This document shows positions 15,827 to 22,847 of a stretch of 64,000 nt of DNA, one piece after another. Origin of the DNA: JACVRW01 sp036407035. GTDB taxonomy: Bacteria > Actinomycetota > Thermoleophilia > Solirubrobacterales > Thermoleophilaceae. Numbering within the stretch: position 1 is the stretch's first letter; each line of letters begins with the position of its first letter. A program made the translations under genes and the position numbers. Under the pieces are notes generated by a model. That model did no database searches, had not been told where the DNA came from, and was given only the letters and a program-made list of their open reading frames with translations. The stretch is from contig DASXAA010000079.1 of the NCBI GenBank assembly GCA_036407035.1, positions 1 through 64,000 on the forward strand, read 5' to 3'.

Positions 15827-15888
15827 CAGACGGCCCCCCGGTCGCCGAACCGAACGGCCTCGACGCGCTCCTTCGTGGCCCGGACCAT
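15826..15888 (-). CDS. Possible 20-residue coupling or leader ORF
   Basis: An ORF of 20 codons (MVRATKERVEAVRFGDRGAV) exactly bridges the two protease genes. Its ATG overlaps the stop of the upstream gene (TGATG) and its TGA overlaps the ATG of the downstream gene (TGATG). GGGAGGTGG lies just upstream of its start. It may exist only to carry ribosomes across the 60-nt gap. No other evidence shows that a peptide is made. Confidence 0.35.
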   Translation of the reverse strand: MVRATKERVEAVRFGDRGAV

Positions 15889-16796
15889 CAGACCACCTCC
15901 CGCTCGCCGAACGGGACCGCCACGTCGCGCTCATCCGTGCCGCGGACCACGGTCAGCGTGAGGCTGCCGCCGGCCTGCGGGACCTCGTCGAGGGCAACGT
16001 ACAGGTCGTCCACGCCGTCGAGCTCGCGGCCGCCGGCGGCGACGATCAGGTCGCCGCGCTCCAGGCCCGCTCTCTCGGCCGGGCTGCCGGCCTCGATCGC
16101 CCGCACGAGCAGGCCGTCGCGCGGGGGCAGGCCGACCGCGCGCCGCATGCGGCGCGCCACCCGCGGCGGCGCGACAGCCACGCCGAGGCGGTGGGGTGTC
16201 GCCGCCTCGCCGCGGGCGAGCAGCTGGGCGCGCTCGCGCACGGCCTCCGAGGCCGGCACGGCGAGGATCAGGCCACCCTCGAGCCGGAGGGAGTTGAGCC
16301 CGAGGAGGTTGCCGGCGGCGTCGGTGAGGGGCCCGCCCGAGGAGCCGCGCGGAAGCGGCGCGGTGTGCTCGATCGCGCCCTCGACCCGGCGGCCGCGGGG
16401 GCCGCGGAAGCTGCGCCCCTCGGACGAGACGAACCCGAGGGTGACCCGCAGTCCGCGCCCGCCGGGATTGGCGAGCGCCACCACGGAAGAGCCGATCGCG
16501 GGCGCCTCGCCGGCCGGCTCCCAGGCGATCGGGTCCGTCCCTCCGGTGTCGACGGCTACCACCGCGAGGTCGAGGTCCGGATCCGTCCCCGCCACCTCGC
16601 CGCCGGCCTGCCTGCCGTCCGCGAATGTCACGGTGACCTCCTCGCGGCGCAAGTTGTGCGCATTCGTCAGCACCTGACCGTCACCGATGACGACACCAGA
16701 GCCAAGGCCCCAGCCACGCCCGAGGCCGACGACGGCCGGCCCGACCCGCCCGGCAACCCCGGCGATCGTGTCCTGCAAGTCCGTGACAACGCTCAT
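15888..16796 (-). CDS. HtrA-like serine protease with PDZ domain (paralogue)
   Basis: This 302-residue S1C protease has His in LTNAHNL, Asp in DLDLAVVAV and Ser in PRGSSGGPL. The C-terminal PDZ domain (about 205-295) carries GLLVRAIEAGSPAERAGL. It has no export signal. ATG 16796 has the RBS GAGGAG upstream. The two proteases form an operon and differ mainly in the N-terminal region, suggesting duplication with divergent substrate choice. The divergent spacer upstream is the repeat-rich region before the HxlR gene. Confidence 0.87.
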   Translation of the reverse strand: MSVVTDLQDTIAGVAGRVGPAVVGLGRGWGLGSGVVIGDGQVLTNAHNLRREEVTVTFADGRQAGGEVAGTDPDLDLAVVAVDTGGTDPIAWEPAGEAPAIGSSVVALANPGGRGLRVTLGFVSSEGRSFRGPRGRRVEGAIEHTAPLPRGSSGGPLTDAAGNLLGLNSLRLEGGLILAVPASEAVRERAQLLARGEAATPHRLGVAVAPPRVARRMRRAVGLPPRDGLLVRAIEAGSPAERAGLERGDLIVAAGGRELDGVDDLYVALDEVPQAGGSLTLTVVRGTDERDVAVPFGEREVV

Positions 16797-16932
16797 GAAT
16801 CGCTCCTCATTTCACCCTCGGCTGCACCTCGGCAAGAAGTGGCCCGGCCTCACCGACGATGGCGCTCCCGCCATTCCGCGGCCGGTCTCGACTTCCCGCG
16901 GCTGGTCCTCGAACTTTCGCGACCGGATAGTT

Positions 16933-16949
16933 ACTTGCAAATAGCAAGT
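16933..16949. promoter_or_regulatory. ACTTGC-N5-GCAAGT inverted repeat
   Basis: A perfect 6-bp inverted repeat (ACTTGC, AAATA, GCAAGT) sits in a locally AT-rich stretch about 140 nt upstream of the protease operon. The form resembles sites bound by winged-helix regulators such as HxlR/MarR proteins, and an HxlR gene lies 670 nt away. The regulatory link is an inference. Confidence 0.4.
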
Positions 16950-16999
16950 GAGTACTGTACCGGATGGAGTGTCTTGCCCGAGCGGGCCGGAGACCTCGT

Positions 17000-17250
17000 G
17001 CCGAGAACTCGGGCGCAGAACTCGGGCGGAGAACTCGGGCGGAGAGGTTGGCCGGAGAATTCCGGCCGCAGAAGTCCGGCCGCAGAACTCGGACCGCAGA
17101 ACTCGGACGGAGAACTCGGCCAGGAAACCCTGGCCGAGGAACCCTCGACCCGGGGTGGCCGAGGAACCCCTGAGCCGCGGCCGAGGACCCTCGACCGACG
17201 GGCCCGAGAACCTCTGACGCGCAGCGGTTGGAGAACCCTCGATCCGAGGT
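17000..17250. repeat. Degenerate tandem repeat, unit about 15 nt
   Basis: The core unit AGAACTCGGGCGG or a close variant recurs every 14-16 nt from about 17003 to 17120. It then degenerates into GAGGAACCCTCGACC-like units to about 17250. There are no constant-length spacers, so it is not CRISPR. It may be a slippage-prone structural repeat. Confidence 0.7.
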
Positions 17251-17348
17251 TGAGACGTTTCCGCGGGAACGCTCCGGTGGCCGCTGCCCCGCAGCCGCCG
17301 CCCGGCCGGGGGTATCGGCGGCAGGGCCACCCGCGCGAGCGGCCGCCC

Positions 17349-17397
17349 GGGGTGGGCCGGTTTCCGTCCGGGATTTCGTCGCGATCCGGCCCACCCC
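17349..17397. repeat. Family-1 intergenic palindrome, copy B
   Basis: The 12-bp perfect arms GGGGTGGGCCGG (17349-17360) and CCGGCCCACCCC (17386-17397) flank TTTCCGT, CCGGGATTTC and GTCGCGAT. The variable central block matches copy A almost exactly. Confidence 0.85.
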
Positions 17398-17451
17398 CTC
17401 CCTTTCCGGCCCGCCGAACGCACCCGGCCGCCGGTGCAGGCCGGCCAAGCG

Positions 17452-17532
17452 GGGTGGGCCGGTTTCCGTTGCATGGTGCGTCGCGATCCAGCCCACCCTC
17501 GGACCCACCCCTGGTTGCCCGCCGTAAACGCC
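17452..17532. repeat. Family-1 palindrome, copy C, with reversed GGCAACCAGGGG motif
   Basis: The arms GGGTGGGCCGG (17452-17462) and CCAGCCCACCC (17488-17498) differ at one position. The central block is TGCATGGTGC, the second allele, shared with copy D. At 17506-17532, CACCCCTGGTTGCCC and GCCGTAAACGCC form the reverse complement of the dispersed motif. Confidence 0.85.
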
Positions 17533-17621
17533 AAGCCCAGCACGGCGCCGGCCGTGAAGGGCCGGCCGCGGAGCGCCGACCCCGCGCTGCCGCCGCCCCG
17601 CCCCCGCGTAGCATCTGGCAC

Positions 17622-18044
17622 GTGGCCGACTCGATCCTCTCTCCGCTCGCCGCGGCGCTCGACAGCGTCGGCGACCGCTGGACGCTGCTGCTCGTCGAGG
17701 CTCTGCTCGCCGGGCCGCGGCGGTTCGGCGATCTCCAGCAGGACGTGCCCGGCATCGCCCCGAACGTGCTGACCCAGCGGTTGCGGCGGCTCGAGGGGGA
17801 GGGGCTGGTGCTCGCGCAGCCGTATTCGGAGCGTCCGCAGCGGTTCATCTACGAGCTGACCGCGTCGGGGCGGGAGCTCGCGGGGGCGCTGCGGCTCCTG
17901 GCCGATTGGGGCGCCCGGCACCGCGACAGCGCGGAGCCCCCGCGGCACGGCGCGTGCGGCACTCCGGTGGAGGCGCGCTGGTGGTGCCCGACGTGCGAGC
18001 GGCCGGTCGACGAGGACGAGACCGCCGATCTGCATTTCGCGTAG
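17622..18044 (+). CDS. HxlR-family winged-helix transcriptional regulator
   Basis: This 140-residue regulator has the HxlR signature: ALDSVGDRWTLLLVEALL, RRFGDLQQDVPGIAPNVLTQ and the wing YELTASGREL. The C-terminal CGTPVEARWWCPTCERPV holds three cysteines that could sense redox or bind metal. GTG 17622 follows TAGCAT (17609-17614) by 7 nt, so the transcript is probably leaderless. The target is unknown; the inverted repeat at 16933 is a candidate. Confidence 0.88.
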   Translation: MADSILSPLAAALDSVGDRWTLLLVEALLAGPRRFGDLQQDVPGIAPNVLTQRLRRLEGEGLVLAQPYSERPQRFIYELTASGRELAGALRLLADWGARHRDSAEPPRHGACGTPVEARWWCPTCERPVDEDETADLHFA

Positions 18045-18100
18045 GCCGGCGGATTGCAGCCTGCCTCGTTTCCCCTGCAAGCTGCTACCTTCGGCCATTC

Positions 18101-18592
18101 TTGGACGACCAGCCCACACGCCGTCTGGAGACGACAGGGCAGCGGTCCTCCGGCGGCGGCTCACGGCGGCCCCCAGACCCGGATCGCCAAGCCATGTACA
18201 TGCGCCGCCGGCTCGTGGCCGGCGGTGTCGTCGGCGTTGTGCTGCTGCTCCTGATCGTGGTGATCGCGAGCGCCGGCGGCGACGACAACAAGAAGGCGGA
18301 GCCGACGCCGGCCGAGCTCGGCGTGCCCACGACCCCGAGCAATCTCGGCAAGCGCGACACGGACCGTGACCGCACGAAGACCGAGACCACCGAGACCGAT
18401 ACCACCCAGGAGACGCCTGCCACTCCGGTGACCCCGCCGGCCAGCACACCGCCCGCCACGGGCACTCCGGCCCCGCCGTCGCAGGGAACGGGTGGAGGCA
18501 CGGGGCAGGCGCCGGCGCCGGCGCCCGCGCCGCAGCCGCAGGGCGGCGAAGGCGGCGGCGTGGTGGCGCCGCCGGCGGGCGACGGCAACTAG
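18101..18592 (+). CDS. Single-pass membrane protein with Thr/Pro/Gly-rich external region
   Basis: From TTG 18101 the product is 163 residues. A polar, Arg-rich cytoplasmic N-terminus precedes one transmembrane helix (VAGGVVGVVLLLLIVVIASA). A long low-complexity tail rich in Thr, Pro and Gly follows, typical of a cell-wall-spanning region. TTG 18101 is preferred over ATG 18194 because TACCTT (18086-18091) lies 9 nt upstream, the usual leaderless geometry here, and the frame is open. With ATG 18194 the product would be 132 residues. The function is unknown. Confidence 0.6.
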   Translation: MDDQPTRRLETTGQRSSGGGSRRPPDPDRQAMYMRRRLVAGGVVGVVLLLLIVVIASAGGDDNKKAEPTPAELGVPTTPSNLGKRDTDRDRTKTETTETDTTQETPATPVTPPASTPPATGTPAPPSQGTGGGTGQAPAPAPAPQPQGGEGGGVVAPPAGDGN

Positions 18593-18643
18593 GGCCGCGG
18601 CGCGCGGCGCGCCCTTACGCCCGCCGCCCGCCCCGCCGAGTCG

Positions 18644-18684
18644 AGTGTCGAGTTGGTCCCCGCAGCGGGACCTAAGTCGACACT
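18644..18684. repeat. AGTGTCGA palindrome (hairpin)
   Basis: The arms AGTGTCGAGTTGGTCCC (18644-18660) and GGGACCTAAGTCGACACT (18667-18684) pair with one bulge and one mismatch around the 6-nt loop CGCAGC. It lies between the membrane-protein gene and the release-factor-like gene, so it could be a terminator-like hairpin, though without a T-tract. It shares the GAGTGT...ACACT outer bases with the elements at 38302 and 51903. Confidence 0.65.
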
Positions 18685-18750
18685 GGGCACCGGGTCGCGC
18701 CGTTCCGCGGCGCGCGCGGCGGGCCGCCCGCCGTACTAGCGTCCGCCGGC

Positions 18751-19161
18751 ATGCCCGACGAACTGCGGATCGCCCGTGGCGTGACCGTCCCGCTGTCCGA
18801 GGTCGACCTGCGGACGAGCCGCTCCTCGGGACCCGGCGGACAGCACGCGAACGTGACGGCTTCGCGCGTGGAGGCCGTTTTCGACATCGGCGCCTCGCGC
18901 GTCCTGAGCGACGACCAGAAGCGCCGCATCACGGCCCGCTGCGGACCGGTGGTCCGGGCCGTGGCGCAGGACACCCGCAGCCAGATGCGAAACCGCGAGC
19001 TGGCGCTCGAGCGCCTGCGGAGCCGGCTCGAGGCCGCCCTCGTGGTCCCGCGGGCGCGCCGGGCGACGAAGCCGACGACCGCGTCGCGGCATCGCCGGGT
19101 CGAGACGAAGCGGCGGCGGGGGGACGTGAAGCGTCTGCGGAGGCGGCCGGGGGAGGAGTAG
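18751..19161 (+). CDS. arfB: ArfB/YaeJ-like ribosome-rescue peptidyl-tRNA hydrolase
   Basis: This 136-residue protein has the release-factor domain-3 motif RSSGPGGQHANVTASRVE, in which GGQ hydrolyses peptidyl-tRNA. The basic tail (RRVETKRRRGDVKRLRRRPG) would enter the empty mRNA channel of a stalled ribosome. It lacks the codon-recognition domains of RF1/RF2, as expected for ArfB. ATG 18751 follows TAGCGT (18737-18742) by 8 nt. Confidence 0.9.
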   Translation: MPDELRIARGVTVPLSEVDLRTSRSSGPGGQHANVTASRVEAVFDIGASRVLSDDQKRRITARCGPVVRAVAQDTRSQMRNRELALERLRSRLEAALVVPRARRATKPTTASRHRRVETKRRRGDVKRLRRRPGEE

Positions 19162-19552
19162 GGCTCGCGGCCGCGCGCGCGGGGCGGCCGGCGGCCGCGA
19201 CGTGTCCCCGGCGCCGAAGCAGTCGCCGCGAGGCGTCCCCGACGCCGAAGCAGTTGCCGCGGCGCGTCCCGGCGCCGGATGCCCGTTAGAGTCGCGTCGG
19301 CCGCGGCCGCCGCAGCAGCCGCGCCGCTCCCGCGCGGTGGCGGCGCCGGCGGCGGCGCCACTGGCGCATCGTCACACCCTGCGGGATGTCGCTGTGGAGC
19401 GGCAGGAACGCCTGGTCGCGGACGCTTTGCGTTGTCGTCGTCATGCTCCGTTCAGCCCCCTCGAACGGTGAGTTCGCCCCCCTGTCCCATCCTCCTGCCC
19501 GCCGGAGACGGCGCGAAACACACCGTCGGCCCACCTGTGAAACTCCCGCGCC
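19162..19552. other. Spacer with direct repeat and one candidate small gene
   Basis: This 391-nt stretch holds a direct repeat (CCCCGGCGCCGAAGCAGTCG near 19206 and CCCCGACGCCGAAGCAGTTG near 19238). A possible 52-codon minus-strand gene lies at 19286-19444. No palindrome of the dispersed families is present. Confidence 0.5.
19286..19444 (-). CDS. Candidate 52-residue basic small protein
   Basis: The frame reads MTTTTQSVRDQAFLPLHSDI, then PQGVTMRQW and a run of arginines, and ends in TAA. The first 35 residues have protein-like composition and look unlike GC-driven noise, but there is no clear promoter. GGAG lies very close to the ATG. A short regulator or nucleic-acid-binding peptide is possible; the frame may also be chance. 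Confidence 0.38.
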   Translation of the reverse strand: MTTTTQSVRDQAFLPLHSDIPQGVTMRQWRRRRRRHRAGAARLLRRPRPTRL

Positions 19553-20377
19553 ATGCGGGTTGCCGTCGTCGGGCACGTCGAGTGGATCGAGTTCGCGCGC
19601 GTGGACCACGTGCCCGCCCCCGGGGAGATCGTCCACGCCGACCGCGTCTGGCAGGAACCCGCCGGTGGAGGCTCGGTCGCGGCGATGCAGCTCAAGAAGC
19701 TGGCGGGCGAGGCCACCTTCTTCACCGCCCTCGGCGACGACGAGCTCGGCCACCGCGCCCACGCCGGCCTGACCGAGATGGGCCTGCGCGTCGAGGCCGC
19801 CTTCCGCCCCGAACCCCAGCGGCGCGGGTTCGTCTACGTCGACAAGGCCGGCGAGCGCACGATCACCGTCATCGGCGACCGCCTCGGGCCCCGTGCGGAG
19901 GACCCGCTCCCGTGGGACGAGCTGCAGGACGTGGACGCGCTCTACCTCACCGCGGGTGACGCCGGGGCGGTGCGCGCTGCGCGGGCCGCCCGCACGCTCG
20001 TGTCCACCCCGCGCGGGCTCGAGACCCTTCAGCAGGCCCACGTGCAGCTCGACGCGCTGGTGTCGAGCGGCCGGGACGTCGGCGAGCGGTACGCGACCGG
20101 CGACCTCGACCCGGAGCCGCGCCTGATCGTCCGCACCGCCGGCGCCGCCGGCGGCGCCTGGGAGCGGCCGACGGGCGAGCAGGGGACCTGGGAGGTGGCG
20201 CCGCTCCCGGCACCGGTGCGCGACGCATACGGCGCCGGCGACTCCTTCGCCGCCGGCCTCACCTACGGCCTCGGCGCCGGGCAGTCGCCCGACGAGGCGG
20301 TCCGCTTCGGCGCCCGCTGTGGCGCCGCGTGCCTCACCGGCGACGGCCCGTACGCGGGCCAGCTCACGCTCGCCTAA
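19553..20377 (+). CDS. PfkB-family carbohydrate kinase
   Basis: This 274-residue ribokinase-fold protein has the N-terminal PfkB pattern EPAGGGSVAAMQLKKLAG. The C-terminal signature DAYGAGDSFAAGL contains the catalytic Asp (around residue 229) and the anion hole. It would phosphorylate a sugar or nucleoside; the substrate is not evident. It is convergent with the rhodanese gene, with 5 nt between stops. Confidence 0.88.
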   Translation: MRVAVVGHVEWIEFARVDHVPAPGEIVHADRVWQEPAGGGSVAAMQLKKLAGEATFFTALGDDELGHRAHAGLTEMGLRVEAAFRPEPQRRGFVYVDKAGERTITVIGDRLGPRAEDPLPWDELQDVDALYLTAGDAGAVRAARAARTLVSTPRGLETLQQAHVQLDALVSSGRDVGERYATGDLDPEPRLIVRTAGAAGGAWERPTGEQGTWEVAPLPAPVRDAYGAGDSFAAGLTYGLGAGQSPDEAVRFGARCGAACLTGDGPYAGQLTLA

Positions 20378-20382
20378 GAGCG

Positions 20383-20727
20383 CTAGTGCTCCGCGACCCG
20401 CCCGCCCTCGGGCTCGATCGGCAGCCCGGCACCGACCCAGGCCTCGAGCCCGCCGTCCAGGTTGTAGGCCTCGAAGCCCGCCGACGCGAACGCCTGCGCC
20501 GCCATCCCCGAGCGCGCGCCCGTGCGGCAGTAGAAGACGATCGGCCGGCCGACTAGGGACTCCGCTTGCGAGGTCAGGTCGACCAGCTCGATGTGCCGCG
20601 CCCCGGCGATCCGCCCGGCCTCGTGCTCGTAGGGCTCGCGCACGTCGACCAGCTGGACCTCGCCGCCGCGGTCGAGCTCGGCGACCCGCTGCGGCGAGAG
20701 GTCTCCCAGGTCCGAGATCGGCGTCAC
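20383..20727 (-). CDS. Single-domain rhodanese
   Basis: This 114-residue rhodanese has the catalytic Cys67 in the loop FYCRTGARSG and the usual LVDVREPYEHEAGRI motif. It would transfer sulfane sulfur between thiols (cytoplasmic). GTG start at 20727. With the two-domain sulfurtransferase at 38392 it makes two such enzymes in the window. Confidence 0.92.
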   Translation of the reverse strand: MTPISDLGDLSPQRVAELDRGGEVQLVDVREPYEHEAGRIAGARHIELVDLTSQAESLVGRPIVFYCRTGARSGMAAQAFASAGFEAYNLDGGLEAWVGAGLPIEPEGGRVAEH

Positions 20728-20787
20728 GCCGGACGAGGCTAGCGAGACCGGAGCGCCGGCCGGCGCCTGCGGCTAGAGTGCCCGCCC

Positions 20788-21693
20788 ATGGCCTGGGACC
20801 TTCGCGGACGTACCGTTCTGATCACCGGCGCGGCGCGCGGCATCGGTGCCGAGTCGGCCCGCCGCCTCGCGGCGCGCGGCGCCAACGTCGCCCTAGTCGG
20901 GCTCGAGCCGGACGAGCTCCGGCGCGTGGCCGAGCAGTGCGGCCCGAGCGCCGCCTGGTTCGAGGCCGACGTGACCGACTGGTCGGCGCTCGAGACCGCC
21001 GTGGAGGGCGCCGTCGAGCGCTTCGGCGGCATCGACTGCGTGATGGCCAACGCAGGGATCGCTCCGATCGGCATGGTCCGCTCGACCGACCCGGCGGCGT
21101 TCGAGCGCACGATCGAGATCAACCTGCTGGGCGTGTGGCGCACGGTCCGCACGTGCCTGCCGCACGTGATCGAGCGGCGCGGCTACGTGCTCGTGATCGC
21201 GTCGCTGGCGGCCGCGGTGCACGGCCCCGGCATGGCGGCGTACTCGGCGAGCAAGGCCGGCGCCGAGGCCTTCGGCGACTCGCTCCGGGCCGAGCTCAAC
21301 CACCTCGGCGTGGACGTGGGCGTCGGCTACTTCTCCTTCATCGACACCGACATGGTGCGCGGCGCCGACTCCCACCCGATCTACGCCCGGCTGCGCACCG
21401 AGATGCCGGGGCCGTTCGGCAAGACCTACCCGCTCTCGGACGTCGGCGAGGCCGTCGCCGACGGCATCGAGAACCGGCGCCGCTGGGTCGTCGTCCCGAC
21501 GTGGGCCCGCGGCCTGATCGTGGTCAGCCGGATGCTCGGGCCGCTGATGGAGAAGGGCTCGCGCAAGCAGGCGCGCGAGGTCGACGAGGCCTTCGACCGG
21601 GACGTCGCCGAGCGCGGCATGGCCGAGGCGTCGGCGCCGGTCGGCCCGGGTGGCGCGGCCGCCGCCCGCGAGCGCTCGCCCGACCCGGCGTAG
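20788..21693 (+). CDS. Short-chain dehydrogenase/reductase
   Basis: This 301-residue SDR has ITGAARGIGAE for NAD(P), NAGIAP, the catalytic Ser in VIASLAAA and YSASKAG. A C-terminal extension of about 50 residues contains the hydrophobic RGLIVVSRMLGPLM, possibly a membrane-facing helix, as in some lipid-acting SDRs. ATG 20788 follows TAGAGT (20774-20779) by 8 nt. The substrate is unknown. Confidence 0.88.
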   Translation: MAWDLRGRTVLITGAARGIGAESARRLAARGANVALVGLEPDELRRVAEQCGPSAAWFEADVTDWSALETAVEGAVERFGGIDCVMANAGIAPIGMVRSTDPAAFERTIEINLLGVWRTVRTCLPHVIERRGYVLVIASLAAAVHGPGMAAYSASKAGAEAFGDSLRAELNHLGVDVGVGYFSFIDTDMVRGADSHPIYARLRTEMPGPFGKTYPLSDVGEAVADGIENRRRWVVVPTWARGLIVVSRMLGPLMEKGSRKQAREVDEAFDRDVAERGMAEASAPVGPGGAAAARERSPDPA

Positions 21694-21743
21694 CCCGTCG
21701 AAGCCCGCCGCCGCGGCGGGTATCGTGGACCGCAGAGGCAGCG

Positions 21744-22007
21744 ATGGCGAAGCGAGACCCGCGCATGATTCCGCTCGGCTACGGCAAGTTCGTGCGCGCC
21801 GACCGCGTCTTCGCGCTGGTCCCGATCGAGGGCCCGGAGCGCCAGGACGGCCGCCGGACCTACGTGCACGTGGACGGCGTCTCCGAGCCGCTCGTCGCCT
21901 CCCGCTCCGAGCGCGCGATCCTCACCGACGTGGAGGCCGCGCTGGCAGAGGCGGCCGGCATCCCGCGGCGCAGGCGAACGGCCGCGGGGCAGGAGAGCCT
22001 GCTCTAA
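21744..22007 (+). CDS. RemA/DUF370-like DNA-binding regulator
   Basis: The 87-residue protein aligns in pattern with RemA: PLGYGKFVRADRVFALVPIE, then GRRTYVHVDG and SRSERAILTDVE. RemA proteins are ring-forming DNA binders that control matrix and osmoprotectant genes in Bacillus. An osmoprotectant ABC operon lies 13 kb away, but a link is speculative. TATCGT at 21721 is 17 nt before the ATG. Confidence 0.7.
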   Translation: MAKRDPRMIPLGYGKFVRADRVFALVPIEGPERQDGRRTYVHVDGVSEPLVASRSERAILTDVEAALAEAAGIPRRRRTAAGQESLL

Positions 22008-22043
22008 GCGGGCGCGTGGACGCGCCGACCCGCGCCCGCGCCG

Positions 22044-22847
22044 CTACACCCGCGCTCGCGCCACCGGCAGCCCGCGCGCCGGCGCCGGACCGCGCATGAC
22101 CACCCCGCCGCTGCCGCTCTCGTCCCGCACGGCGGTCACCCAGAGGTCGTCCTCGTGCAGGCAGAGGCTCGCGACGAAGGCGGCCGGCACGTCGAGCAGC
22201 TCCGTGACCTCGCCCTCCGGCGAGAAGCGGGCGATCGCGCCGCCGTTCCCGAGCGCCACCCACACGCCGCCCTCCACGTCCACCGCCAGGCCGTCGCACT
22301 CGCCGCGCGGCGCCTCGGCCAGCGTGCGGACCCGCGAGCCGTCCCACGCGAGCACGCACGCCGCGGCGTAGTCGCACGCATAGAGGATCGAGCCGTCGGG
22401 GGAGTAGCCCATCCCGTTCGGCCACAGGATCCCTCCGTCGAACAGCACCTCGGAGCGGCCGTCAAGACCGGCGCGCCAGACCGCGCTCGGCACGGGCGCC
22501 TCGCCGCGGAACGGATAGAAGCGCAGTCCGCCCACGACGATCCGGCCGTCCGCGTCGGTCGTCAGGTCGTTGAAGCCGCTGATGCCCTCGACCGCCAGGA
22601 CCGTGCGCGACTCGCCCTCGCGCACGTGGACGAGGTCGCGCCCGCCGACCACGGCGCCGCCGTCGGCGTGCAGCACGAGCCCGCCGACGCCGCGGCGCCC
22701 CGGCACCACCACCTCCGGCTCACCGCCGTCCGGCGGGAGCCGCCGCACGCCGCCGCCGAGCACGTCGCTGAACCACAGGCCGCCGCCGTCGTCGACCCGG
22801 GGCGCCTCGGGAAGGCCGTAGCCCGAGGCGACGACCTCGAAGGTCAG
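22044..22847 (-). CDS. SMP-30/gluconolactonase-like beta-propeller, CTG start
   Basis: This is a 267-residue six-bladed propeller of the SMP-30/SGL family. It shows ASGYGLPEAPRVDDGGGLWF, FNDLTTDADGRI and LWPNGMGYSPDG, with candidate metal ligands Glu, Asn and Asp. It would hydrolyse a lactone. No ATG, GTG or TTG is available near the start of the fold. CTG at 22845-22847 overlaps the TGA of pntB (CTGA), which implies coupled initiation at a non-standard codon. It is the last gene of the pnt operon. Confidence 0.8.
   Translation of the reverse strand: MTFEVVASGYGLPEAPRVDDGGGLWFSDVLGGGVRRLPPDGGEPEVVVPGRRGVGGLVLHADGGAVVGGRDLVHVREGESRTVLAVEGISGFNDLTTDADGRIVVGGLRFYPFRGEAPVPSAVWRAGLDGRSEVLFDGGILWPNGMGYSPDGSILYACDYAAACVLAWDGSRVRTLAEAPRGECDGLAVDVEGGVWVALGNGGAIARFSPEGEVTELLDVPAAFVASLCLHEDDLWVTAVRDESGSGGVVMRGPAPARGLPVARARV

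Larger units (their letters stand above)
16797..17621. repeat. 825-nt repeat-rich spacer
   Basis: I see no convincing gene here. The spacer holds an AT-rich patch with ACTTGC-AAATA-GCAAGT (16933-16949), a degenerate tandem repeat (17000-17250), two family-1 palindromes (17349-17397 and 17452-17498), a reversed GGCAACCAGGGG motif (17506-17532) and the -10 box of the HxlR gene. Short frames through the tandem array encode only repetitive Arg/Glu/Asn/Ser peptides. Confidence 0.75.

Noticed and set aside
16948..17217. An 89-codon ORF through the tandem array
   Set aside because: Its peptide is only a translation of the 15-nt repeat; there is no promoter or RBS.
17000..17250. CRISPR array
   Set aside because: The units are 14-16 nt and contiguous, with no unique spacers of constant size, and no cas gene is near.
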